Of a DNA stretch of 64,000 nt, positions 48,010 to 57,086 are shown in pieces; the first letter of the stretch is position 1; every line of letters begins with the position of its first letter. The notes under the pieces are model-generated. The model was not told where the DNA came from. It saw only the letters and a program-made list of their open reading frames with translations, and did no database searches. The position numbers and the translations under genes are program-made. This stretch comes from Hormiphora californensis (taxonomy: Eukaryota > Ctenophora > Tentaculata > Cydippida > Pleurobrachiidae), in NCBI GenBank assembly GCA_020137815.1, contig CM035353.1, positions 1,199,310 to 1,263,309 on the forward strand. The letters are read 5' to 3'.

Positions 48010-49440
48010 GTGGACTCTAGTGCTAAAATCACGAAAAGCGAACTCGAAATTTCGGCCGTCAGGCCGGAAACGAGAGTTTGCACACATCCACCACTAATTC
48101 CAACTGGCATGGGTAATCCAGAATGTTCTTCGAAAACGGTCGAGTCTAGAAATCGTTCTTTGAGACGTTGTCTAGACGTTGTTTCTAGATTAGGCCAGGC
48201 CCTTTTTGCGAAAATGGTGAACTGGGACATAACAAAGGTTTGCCACTTGCATTGTATTCCTATGGGGTCCCATAAACACCAAAAAAATTTTCCACTCCAA
48301 CTGAGGTGAAGAAAGTGCCCAAAATGGCCACGCCCTTAATTGCCTGTATTTTCAGCCTTGGCCAAAAATAGCAACTGTGCTTTGGATTGGAGTAGAGACA
48401 AAAATGAGGGCACTAAAATGTGTAGAATGAGCAGCAAAATCGATTGGGACCAAGCAGAAGTCTCTAATCTTGTCAGCTTCGAGAGATGATTGGATAATTA
48501 AGTATGCGCATAACCGTTTTTAAGCCATATGGCTATAGCCACTCAGGAGCGGTTTCGACAATTTTCCTTCACAGGAGCTTGTTCAGCATATAAAAATTAG
48601 TGGGGGTAACAAATATGAAGTTTCTATCGCATAAGGTCAATGCGTTATTCAACTTCAAAGTTCGAAATATGAGGGGGAAAGTCGAAATTTGGTCATTTTC
48701 CCTCATTTTCCACTCTTTTTTTGATCTTTTAAGTTAAATAACGCATTGACCTTATTCGATAGAAACTTCATATTTGTTACTCCCACTAATTTTTATATGC
48801 CGAACAAGCTCCTGTGAAGCAAAATTGTTAAAACCGCTCCCGAGTGGCTATAGCCATATGGCTCAAAAACGGTTATGCGCATAATTAATTATCCAATTAT
48901 CTCTCGAAGCTGACAAGATAGAGACTTCTGCTTGGTCCCAATCGATTCTGCTGCTCATTCTACACATTTTAGTGCCCTCATTTATGTCTCTACTCCAATC
49001 CAAAGCAAAGTTGCTATTTTTGGCCAAGGCTGAAAATACAGGCAAAAAGGGCATGGCAATTTTGGGCACTTTCTTCACCTCGGTTGGAGTGGAAAATTTT
49101 TTTGGTGTTTCTGAGACCCCATAGGAGTACAATGCAAGTGGAAAACCTTTGTTATGTCTCAGTTCACCAAATGACCTCAAAATGACAAAAAGGGCCTGGC
49201 CTAGATGGTATTCGTATCGAAAAATTGTTAAGACGGTATTTGAAACTGAATCGCGAGATTTTGCTTAGACGTTGTTTAAATTTAGACGGTATGTTTACCG
49301 GTTTCAGTTGAGACTGCGTTTAAACGTACTTTTAGAACTCCGTCTGAGTTACAGACGGGGTTGTAAAAGTCCGTCTCAACGTCTGGTACAATTTTCACAC
49401 GTGCCGTCTCAACTTTGAACGGACACCGTCTAGAGACCGT
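48010..49440. repeat. Dispersed repeat unit (copy at 54480-55310) interrupted by a fold-back element
   Basis: Outer parts (CCACTAATTCCAACTGGCAT, ACGTTGTCTAGACGTTGTTT, then GGTATTCGTATCG, TGAATCGCGAGATTTTGCTT) match 54480-55310 closely. In that copy the two halves are contiguous, so 48190-49206 is an insertion here. Confidence 0.8.
48190..49206. mobile_element. 1.0-kb fold-back element
   Basis: Ends CTAGATTAGGCCAGGCCC and GGGCCTGGCCTAG are inverted. Arms of about 450 bp carry paired CACTTGCATTGTA, CATTTTAGTGCCCTC and AATTATCCAAT words around a centre near 48660-48740. The paralogue near 54870 lacks it. Confidence 0.85.
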
Positions 49441-49451
49441 CGATAAATCGT

Positions 49452-49668
49452 GCGCGAGATTGTTACTTTTAGAATGGGGGAGAGAAATTTTAACAGCGCT
49501 GGTGTATGTGGCGTCAAAATTAAAATTAAAATTTTAATTTTAATTTTAATTTTAATTTTAATTTTAATTTTAATTTTAATTTTAATTTTAATTTTAATTT
49601 TAATTTTAATTTTAATTTTAATTTTAATTTTAATTTTAATTTTAACTTTGGTGTGTGCTGACCGGTGG
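49452..49668. mobile_element. GTCACCACACACCAAAG-family MITE with expanded (AATTTT)n arm, copy 2
   Basis: Keeps GCGCGAGATTGTTACTTTTA, GAGAAATTTTAACAGCGCTG and the end ACTTTGGTGTGTGCTGACC. The inner TTAAAATT repeat has expanded to about 20 (AATTTT) units (49523-49644). The left half is missing. Confidence 0.8.
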
Positions 49669-50215
49669 GCGGACTCTAGTGCTAACGGACTTTTTATCTA
49701 AATTCAAGGCGGACAATATCTAAAAGCGGACTCTTTATCTACAGTTATACTTTGAAAAAAGTTTAGATATAAAGAGTCCGCCCAGTGTAGACTTTTTAGA
49801 TATAGAGTCCGCCCTGTGTAGACTTTTTAGTCCCCTGGTACATTTTGGCGCCAAATCCCCCAACCCGGACTCTATATGTATAAAATCCTAAACCAACCCA
49901 AAACCTAACCCATACCATAACCCTAACCTCGAACCCAAATAATGGCCCTAACACTTCTCAATTAGTATAGAGGTACAGCAAACTCTCGTTTCCGGCCTAA
50001 CGGCCGAAATCTCGAGTTCGCTGAGAATGGCGGACTCTATGTCTAATTTAATTTATGTAGATATAGAGTCCGCTCTTTGTAGACTTTTTAGATAAAGAGT
50101 CCGCCCTGTTTAGACTTTTTAGAGATAGAGTCCTCCTAGAGTTTAGACTTATTTGGACTCTTTATCTAAATCTAAATTTAGATATAGAGTCGACCACTGC
50201 AGTAGACTTAGAGTG
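49655..50215. repeat. GGCGGACTCTAGTGCTAACG repeat, copy 1
   Basis: Composed of GATATAGAGTCCGCC and TAGACTTTTTAGATA words in both orientations, a central CCTAACCCTAACCTCGAACC run and CTCGTTTCCGGCCTAACGGC. A close copy is at 58805-59385. Both lie beyond the lectin pair. Confidence 0.8.
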
Positions 50216-50216
50216 T

Positions 50217-51830
50217 AGCGGCAATTTTGCATTTGCGGGCATCGCACTATAGACGCAGTACCCACGTACTATAGACGCATTATAAACGCATTATAAACGC
50301 ATTATAGACGCATTATAGACACACGCAATATAGACGCAATTTCGTAAGCAGCACTATAGACGCAATATAGACGCATTATAACAGCAATATAAACGCATTT
50401 TTATAGACGCGACGCAGTATAGCCGCATTATAGGCGCACTACCCACCCCAAAATCACCTTATAGACGCACTATAGACGCATTATAGACTGACTATAGCAG
50501 CACCATAAACGCTACATAGACCCATATAGACGCATGATAGAAGCATTATAGACGCAAATCGCTTTTTATAGACGCCGCGTCTATAAAAAACGTGCTTTTT
50601 TAAGAAGCACTATAGACGTACTCAGACGCACGCTGCCAAATTTGAGGCGCAGTTGGGCGAACTATAAACGCATTTTTGTTGCATATAAAAAGAAGCAGTA
50701 TAGACGCATTATAGACGCATTATAGCCGCATGTGTGCGAAATCGATATAAAGACGCAATATAGACGCAAAAGGGAGGGAGGGAGAGGGAAGGAGAGGGAA
50801 AGAGGGAGAGAGGGAGGGATACAGAGACAGATCAGACAGAGACAGATGGAGAGAGGGAGGGAGGGAGAGGGAAGGAGAGGGAAAGATGGAGAGAGGGAGG
50901 GATGCAGAGACAGATCAGACAGAAACACTAGACAGATGGACAAAGATCTAAGACAGACGGACAGAGTAAGAGGGAGAGAGATTAAGATAGAAAGAGAGGG
51001 AGATAGTAAGCGCGTGTTTGTCCGTCCGTCCGTCTGTCCCTGTCCGTCTGTTTCCTTCTCTGTCTTTTTCTGTCTCACTCCGTCCCTATCTCACTCTCTC
51101 TCCATCTTACTCTCTCTCCATCTTACTCTGTCCGTCTGTCTCAGGTCTTTATCCGTCTGTCTCTGTCTCTCACTCTGTCCCTGTGGCCTGTATCCCTCCC
51201 TCCCCCTTTCCCTCTCCTCCGCTCACCTCCCTCCCTCCCTCCCTCCCTCCCTCTCTCTCCCTCTCCTTCTTATTTTGCGTCTATATTGCGTCTTTATCCA
51301 TTTCGCACACATGCGGCTATACTGCGTCTATAATGCGTCTATACTGCTTCCTTTTATATGCGACAAAAATGCGTTTATAAAACGCCCAACTGCGCCTCGA
51401 ATATCGCACTGTAGCCTGGAGTACGTCTATAGTGCTTCTTAAAAAAGCACGTTTTTTATAGACGCGGCGTCTATAAAAAGCGATTTGCGTCTATAATGCT
51501 TCTATCATGCGTCTATATGGGTCTATGTAGCGTTTATGGTGCTGCTATAGTCAGTCTATAATGCGTCTATAGTGCGTCTATAAGGTGATTTTGGGGTGGG
51601 TAGTGCGCCTATAATGCGGCTATACTGCGTCACGTCTATAAAAATGCGTTTATATTGCTGTTATAATGCGTCTATATTGCGTCTATAGTGCTGCTTACGA
51701 AATTGCGTCTATATTGCGTGTGTCTATAATGCGTCTATAATGCGTTTATAATGCGTTTATAATGCGTCTATAGTACGTGGGTACTGCGTCTATAGTGCGA
51801 TGCCCGCAAATGCAAAATTGCCGAGTGTAG
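50217..51830. mobile_element. 1.6-kb palindrome built of TATAGACGCA subrepeats
   Basis: Left arm 50217-50770 (CAATTTTGCATTTGCGGGCA, then dozens of TATAGACGCAT/TATAAACGCAT words) is inverted almost base for base in the right arm 51285-51830. The centre is purine-rich (GGGA/GAGA) then pyrimidine-rich, so it also folds. The long SVRPSV/REREG frames in the centre are by-products. Confidence 0.85.
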
Positions 51831-51940
51831 CACTAAAGTCCGCCTACCGTGCTGACCCTAAAGAAGAACAACGAAAAGAAAACTGTTTCAAGGTGAAAAT
51901 AAACAAGTAATAATATTACTTAGTAATAATAATCGCTGAT

Positions 51941-53619
51941 CTATGCGAAGGTTTCACAGAAGTGTGCCTGATTTTCATTGCAATCATCCGTCTCCCAAGG
52001 ACCGAATGGCCTGTTTCCGTGGTTGGTGTGAATCAGAATACACTTGTGGTTGTGGTTTCCTGGCTTCATTCCACTGCCGTTGGAGAAGGAATGGTCTCTG
52101 AGTCTTGGTTCAAAGGTCCTGGGATCCTCCCCAGTGACAGTGTAATGCTCCTTGTATATAGGACGGGGATTTGCTCCAAACCGTCTGGTGCAGAAGATAC
52201 CGGCCCATGCCCTGCAAATGAAATAATACATGATATTCATAACACTACCAAATCTTAGTTAACGTAATCATAGCAAGGTTATAACAGCAACACATTGGTA
52301 ACATGATAGACACCTGGCGCGACCCCCGCTAGGTGTCTATGTCAAACATAGATTGGTAACTATAGACACCTGGCGCGACCCCCGCACGCAGGTGTCTATG
52401 TCACCAAAGCAACACATAGCAAGGTTAACGGCAACACATGCACATACCATCCCTTGTTATTCAGCTCGGAGTTTCTGGTGACCCAAGTTGCTTCATCAAT
52501 TGTGCTAGGAACCCACACATGAGCGTCATTTGCGTTACATTCCAATTCACAGGGTTTAAACGGTTGTCTTCTCTACAAGGAATAATTGACAAAATAAACA
52601 ACTATATAATGGTACTAAATCAATTAAATTAATTGCGTCATGCATTCATAATCAGTGTTTCCCGGGACGAACGTAGAAGCCGAAGAGCGGGCGCCCGCTC
52701 TTCGGCTTCTACAGAATCACGATAGGAAGTCTTTAGGTTTGATTTGATAAAAGGTTGTAAGAAAATGTAGTGAATTATATAATTCACTACTTATATAAGT
52801 GAATTATATATAATTCACTACTATTATAATAGTGAACTATGATATCCGGGTCCGCCCGGCGTTATTATTTCTAACAAACTCACCCCAAAAAGTTTGTAGC
52901 ACTTTCCTTTGTATTTTTGCCACCCTGGTTTGCATCCTCCGCCTCCTAAAAAATAATGAGATTTAGCACACAGATCGTGTGTATGTGACCTTGGCGGGGG
53001 CCATATAATGAACTAGGTACTCCTGTACTAGATAGTTTAACGGTTTGAAACGGAGCAAGAGAGCAACGGAACAATATTGGGGGAAATCTGTCGTGCCTGA
53101 ACCTCAGGTTCAGACCACGGCTATTTTTCACCGAGACCTGAGATCTCCGATTTCGGTGACGGACGCAGATCTCAGTGACAATAGCCTTAGCTTAGCCTGA
53201 ACCTGAGGCCTTAAATTTCAGGGAATAGCCGTCACTGAAACCTAAGATCTCAGGTCTCAGTGGAAAATAGCCGTGGCACGACAGTTTTCCCCCATAGTTC
53301 TTCCAGACGGGCGAAAAAATCAATAAATGTCATCGACCGTACTGTACTCTTAGGAAACTCATTATGCGCGGGCGACTGATATGACGAAACATAACAGCAA
53401 TCTCTCAGCTTCCTTTAAAACAATATGCTACTAACCTGAATTTTTAATCCTATAGTTTGGATACCACCCATCAGATGTACAACCTTTTGGAATGGGCATA
53501 ACATAATATCCGCCCATTCCTCCACCTAGGCCCTTTCCATAGTCCGTACAAATGATGTTAGCTCCGGATGCGATAGCCACAAGAGCTGCAGACAAACAGA
53601 TAAAGTTGACCATACTCAT
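51941..53619 (-). CDS. Secreted C-type lectin-domain protein, copy 1 (213 residues)
   Basis: Four exons, all in phase: 53619-53436, 52945-52884, 52572-52448, 52211-51941 (TAG). Exon 1 has a signal peptide (MSMVNFICLSAALVAIASGA) and KGCTSDGWYPNYRIKN. Exon 2 opens the CTLD: CKPGWQKYKGKCYKLFG. Exon 3 has CELECNANDAHVWVPSTIDE and TWVTRNSELNNKGW. Exon 4 has WAGIFCTRRF, HNHKCILIHTNHGN, then GPWETDDCNENQAHFCE, the WND-type strand and final Cys. The length suits a small soluble single-CTLD lectin of innate defence or mucus. No EPN or QPD motif is evident, so sugar specificity cannot be called. A TATA box lies upstream at 53656-53666. Head-to-tail paralogue at 57087-58618. Confidence 0.85.
52300..52405. 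repeat. Two hairpins AGACACCTGGCGCG...CGCTAGGTGTCT in a lectin intron
   Basis: Two near-copies of a GACACC/GGTGTC hairpin with GCGCGACCCCCGC loops. One further copy occurs in the paralogous intron at 57466-57510 and a diverged form near 61335-61410. Confidence 0.75.
52672..52711. repeat. 40-bp perfect palindrome in lectin copy 1, intron 2
   Basis: GTAGAAGCCGAAGAGCGGGC followed by its exact reverse complement. The paralogous intron keeps it at about 57745-57782 with a small loss in the left arm. Confidence 0.9.
53085..53300. repeat. CTGAACCTGAGG/CAGTCGTG palindromic family copy in lectin copy 1, intron 1
   Basis: TCGTGCCTGAACCTCAGGTT, GAGACCTGAGATCTC, TTTCAGGGAATAGCCGTCAC and the closing GGCACGACAGTTTTCCCCC. 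The orthologous insertion in copy 2 (58080-58318) shows it predates the gene duplication. Confidence 0.8.
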
Positions 53620-53655
53620 ATTTTCAAAAAGTGAGAATGCGGTGGCAACGGCGGG

Positions 53656-53666
53656 ATTTATATATT
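53656..53666 (-). promoter_or_regulatory. TATA box of lectin copy 1
   Basis: On the minus strand AATATATAAAT lies about 40 nt upstream of the start codon at 53619. It is conserved at the same place in copy 2 (58655-58666), implying a very short 5' UTR. Confidence 0.5.
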
Positions 53667-53694
53667 ATCCATTATGGTGTACATGATGAGCTGT

Positions 53695-53916
53695 TTCTTC
53701 CTGGTCTTCAGCTGCATACACTGAGATAGAGAGAGAGAGAGAGAGAGCTCTGTCCCTCTCTATCTTTCTCTGAGTCACTCTGAGTCAGAGAGATGCAGCG
53801 TCTGACTCAGTTATAAAGTTATAAAGGAGTTAGAAAGAGAGAGAGATTTACAGGAAGCGAAGAGTTGATAGGTTTACTTATTTTCAAGTATTGAGCTTTG
53901 AGCTTTGCAATCAGAG
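53695..53916. repeat. Lectin upstream segment, also present at 60955-61190
   Basis: GGTCTTCAGCTGCATACACT, a GA run, GAAGCGAAGAGTTGATAGGT and TTGAGCTTTGAGCTTTGCA recur at 60960-61160, downstream of a stretch with no lectin exon. Implies a third, gene-less remnant of the duplicated block. Confidence 0.7.
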
Positions 53917-53919
53917 GTA

Positions 53920-54128
53920 CAGTCGGACAAGAGCCTTTCCCCCGAGGGTGTTCCTAAATCGGGGTCCGTTTTCCATTACCGTTTTCCCACTACAATTGTA
54001 GTCCACTAAATCGGGGTGTCCACTAAATCGGGGTCAAATAAGGTTAATTTCCTATATCGGGGGAAAAAAATCATGTCCCTAAATCGGGGTGCCACTAAAT
54101 CGGGGGCCCCTAAATCGGGGTCCGACTG
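53920..54128. mobile_element. 209-bp pogo/Tigger-like MITE (CAGTCGGAC...GTCCGACTG)
   Basis: Inverted ends CAGTCGGAC and GTCCGACTG with TA on each side, and CTAAATCGGGGT repeats inside, typical of pogo-type ends. The paralogous segment at 61150-61165 reads AGAGGTACCTACAG, the empty site. Further fragments of the family occur near 23540, 54265 and 59571. Confidence 0.85.
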
Positions 54129-54479
54129 TACCTACAGCTATTTGTGGCATAACACGGTCGCTTAAGCGATTTAGGTCGCTTAAGCGATTTAGTGGACTAC
54201 AATTGTAGTGGGAAAACGGTAATGGAAAAATTTGTGCCTTTTTGATAATGAAAATGATGTACAGTTGCAGTCGGACCTCGATTTATTTGAAGTTTAATAC
54301 GAAAATTACCGGGAGGATAAACTTTCTCCGATATAGGAAGTTCATATATTATTGGCCTGGGGCCCCGATTTACCGGGCAAAACCCCCTTTCCCGTCCCCG
54401 AGCATCGTGGTACGACTGTGCTGGTTAAACACATGCAGTACATAATTTTCATTCAATTATTCAATCAACAATAAGCACA

Positions 54480-55310
54480 CATTCACCACTAATTCCAATT
54501 GATATATAGTGTTAGTAGAGTATACCGGCGGCCTCTAGGGTTGGACAACATGTAAAACACTGTGGTTTGTTAACAGTTTCGGCGTCAACGCCTTCTTCAG
54601 AACTCAAACTTTTCAACACTACTTTAAACAAATTAATTTGAGTTCTGAAGAAGGCGTTGACGCCGAAACTGTTAACAAACCACAGTGTTTTACATGTTGT
54701 CCAACCCTAGAGGCCGCCGGTATACTCTACTAACACTATATATCTTCATGCGGCTCATAAACATTTGGCCATTACAAGCTCTGTAATTCCAATTGGCATG
54801 GGTAATCCAGAATGGTCTTCAAAAACGGTCGAGTCGACTAGACATCGTTCTTTAAGACGTTGTCTAGACGTTGTTTAGACGGTATTCGTATCGAAAAGTT
54901 GTTAAGACGGTATTTGAAACTGAATCGCGAGATTTTGCTTAGACGTTGTTTAGACGGCCGTATGTTTACCGGTTTCAGTTGAGACGTTGTATAGACGGTA
55001 CGTAAACGTTCATCGATTTTCCTTTAGACTTTTAGAACTCCGTCTGAGTTACAGTCCGTCTCAACGTCTGGTACAATTTTTAGACATGCCGTCTCAACTT
55101 TGAACGGACACCGTCTAGAAACCGTCTAGAGACCGTCTAGACACCGTCTAGACACCGTCTAGACACCGGGACGGTACCGTCTAGAGACCGTCTGATACCG
55201 TTGCAACACCGTCTGATACCGTCTTTAACCCTTCTATAACCCATCTGATACCGTCTATAACCCGTTTCAAGCAATTTTGGTACCGTTTTTATAGCTGATT
55301 TTATCAAACC
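54480..55310. repeat. Dispersed repeat unit, copy 2 (paralogue of 48010-49440)
   Basis: Rich in CGTCTAGA and GACGGT words. It lacks the fold-back of the first copy but carries the palindromic MITE at 54503-54741. The right part (55090-55200) is a degenerate ACCGTCTAGAC repeat. Confidence 0.8.
54503..54741. mobile_element. 239-bp palindromic MITE (TATATAGTGTTAGTAGAGTA)
   Basis: Near-perfect arms: AACATGTAAAACACTGTGGT, GTTAACAGTTTCGGCGTCAA against their complements, with loop CTCAAACTTTTCAACACTAC. It is flanked by TAATTCCAATT on both sides, and the paralogue at 48090 has one TAATTCCAACT and no element. Confidence 0.85.
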
Positions 55311-55311
55311 T

Positions 55312-56784
55312 CGTCTAAAGTCGGATTTTTTGAAACTGTCACCCCCCTTTTCGGAGGGTGAGATTCCTTCCCACGCCCTTGAGATGCAGGCCGCGGCTAA
55401 TGTCTATTTTTTTTAGATAGCAATAGTGTCCTACAGACCAGGCAGGGAATCTTCAGGGGTGACCCGGCATACCCCGGGGTAAACCATGAAGCTCTTGAAC
55501 TGCCTGGAGCATCTCACATACCACTCCAAGGAAACAGAGCTGCCCTCCTTGGGTGGTGTGTTTTTCTCTCTTCCTTTCTCTAATCCGCTCATGACTCATC
55601 TCTCTCTGAATAGAGATACCCCCCGGCCGGTATTACACCATCTCCCCAGCCTTGTGCACTGGGCCAAAGTAGATGGCTAAATACCGGCCAAAACCCGTCC
55701 TCCAGCAAAAGTCCAGGCTGGAGGAGGTCTAATCTCAACTGGCCCCCCTCTACCTTCTGTCCACCTAGCCTCTGGACAGGTATAAAAGGTCTAACAAGCT
55801 AGGTCATAACTGGTTAGCTACCACCGACTCTCGGCAAAATTCCCACGCCGAGGTCGAGATAAACTCAAGGGGTGTTTCCGTAGCCCAACAGGGAGAAACT
55901 ACACTAACCAGTAGCCTCGCTACTACCTACGCTTCTTCAAAAGTCCATGAGAAGCGTAGGAGATTCCCAAATGGCGATTACCCCCCAAACGATGAAGGTA
56001 ACAAACCAACATCATCACTCTCTACCAACAAACAAGCCTCCACAAAAACCTGATCAACAAACAGAACAAACCACTATCCCATGCTACAAAACAAATTTCT
56101 ATGAGTGACGCACATAGATACCTAACCCACTAAACATTTCACACGCCAGAGTTCCGTTAATTGGGAAGGAACCTGACCTAACTACCCCATGAACGGCCGG
56201 ACGCTGCATCTGCATCACGAACAAAAAGTGATGTTCCATGAACCCACATGGAGTACTGATTACAAATCAGAGGTTGGCAGCGCAAAATCTACAAAGGTGC
56301 CATAGTCAATGGAGCGTCCGAATTGTCCTAGCCAAGGCCACATCTAGAGCGATCAATGCTGAGATGCCACTCACCAAGGGTCGCTGGAGATATCCGAGAC
56401 TGGCACAATGTGAAAACAGTGCTGGTGCGGTCCTCTTCATGGGACCTGTTAAGATAGTTATGGGAGACGATTCCACCCTTATCTCCAAAACCATGGACAT
56501 AAGACGGAGGAAGAAAACTCTCCCGGGGGAAAGAGGAAACTCTGGAACCTGAGCTCCGTCCTTCTCGGGCGTGAGGAACTGGCTGCCGGACGGGATAAAA
56601 TCACAAGTAGAGGATTGGAAGCGGAGGCACATAAAACAACAACAACAACAACCCCCCTTTTCGTGCGCAGAATGTTTTTGCACGTTACATCACATGTTAA
56701 CGTGTGGTGTGCGCGTCAAAATTGATGAATTTCACCTGCACGGTCATTTGGGGGTGACAGTTTCAAAAAATCCGACTTTAGACG
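55312..56784. mobile_element. Palindromic MITE (CGTCTAAAGTCGGATTTTTT) split by a retroelement
   Basis: The left end CGTCTAAAGTCGGATTTTTT, GAAACTGTCACCCCC is inverted at the right (GGGGGTGACAGTTTCAAAAA, ATCCGACTTTAGACG). Between them lies the 1.3-kb insertion at 55354-56651. Confidence 0.8.
55354..56651 (+). mobile_element. Non-LTR-retroelement-like insertion with (AAC)n tail and 12-bp target duplication
   Basis: Flanked by CCCCCCTTTTCG at 55342-55353 and 56652-56663. It ends in ACATAAAACAACAACAACAA, as expected for target-primed insertion. The interior has no reverse transcriptase; open frames (55486-55680, 56238-56552) show no known domain. Either a SINE-like or internally deleted LINE-type element; family not recognised. 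Confidence 0.7.
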
Positions 56785-56814
56785 GCGTCGCTGTCTAGAC
56801 GCCGTATGCGGCAA

Positions 56815-57030
56815 ATTAAAAATTGCCTTCTAAAAGTAACAATCTCGTGCGCGATTTTGACGGTGGCGTTGGATGACAAAATGATTTTATCATCCAACGC
56901 GACCGTCAAAATCGTGCACGAGATTGTTACTTTTAGAATGGGGGAGAGAAATTTTAACAGCGCTGGTGTGTGTGGCGTCAAAAATAAAATTTTAATTTTA
57001 ATTTTAACTTTGGTGTGTGCTGACCCTAAA
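56815..57030. mobile_element. GTCACCACACACCAAAG-family MITE, copy 3
   Basis: AAAGTAACAATCTCGTGCGC against GCACGAGATTGTTACTTTTA, paired TTTTGACGGT and GCGTTGGATGACAAAATGAT, and the right end AACTTTGGTGTGTGCTGACC. It directly precedes the 3' end of lectin copy 2; a similar remnant (GTGCTGACCCTAAAGAAGAA) precedes copy 1 near 51850. Confidence 0.8.
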
Positions 57031-57086
57031 GAATAACAACGAAAAGAAAACTGTTTCAAGGTGAAAATAAACAAGTAATAATCGCT

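Noticed and set aside
50732-51442. 236-codon plus-strand frame
   Set aside because: Falls in the purine/pyrimidine centre and right arm of a palindrome; composition is repetitive and no domain is visible.
56238-56683. Two overlapping frames of over 100 codons in the retroelement-like insertion
   Set aside because: No recognisable domain, opposite strands overlap, and no splice or start context; kept only as part of the element.
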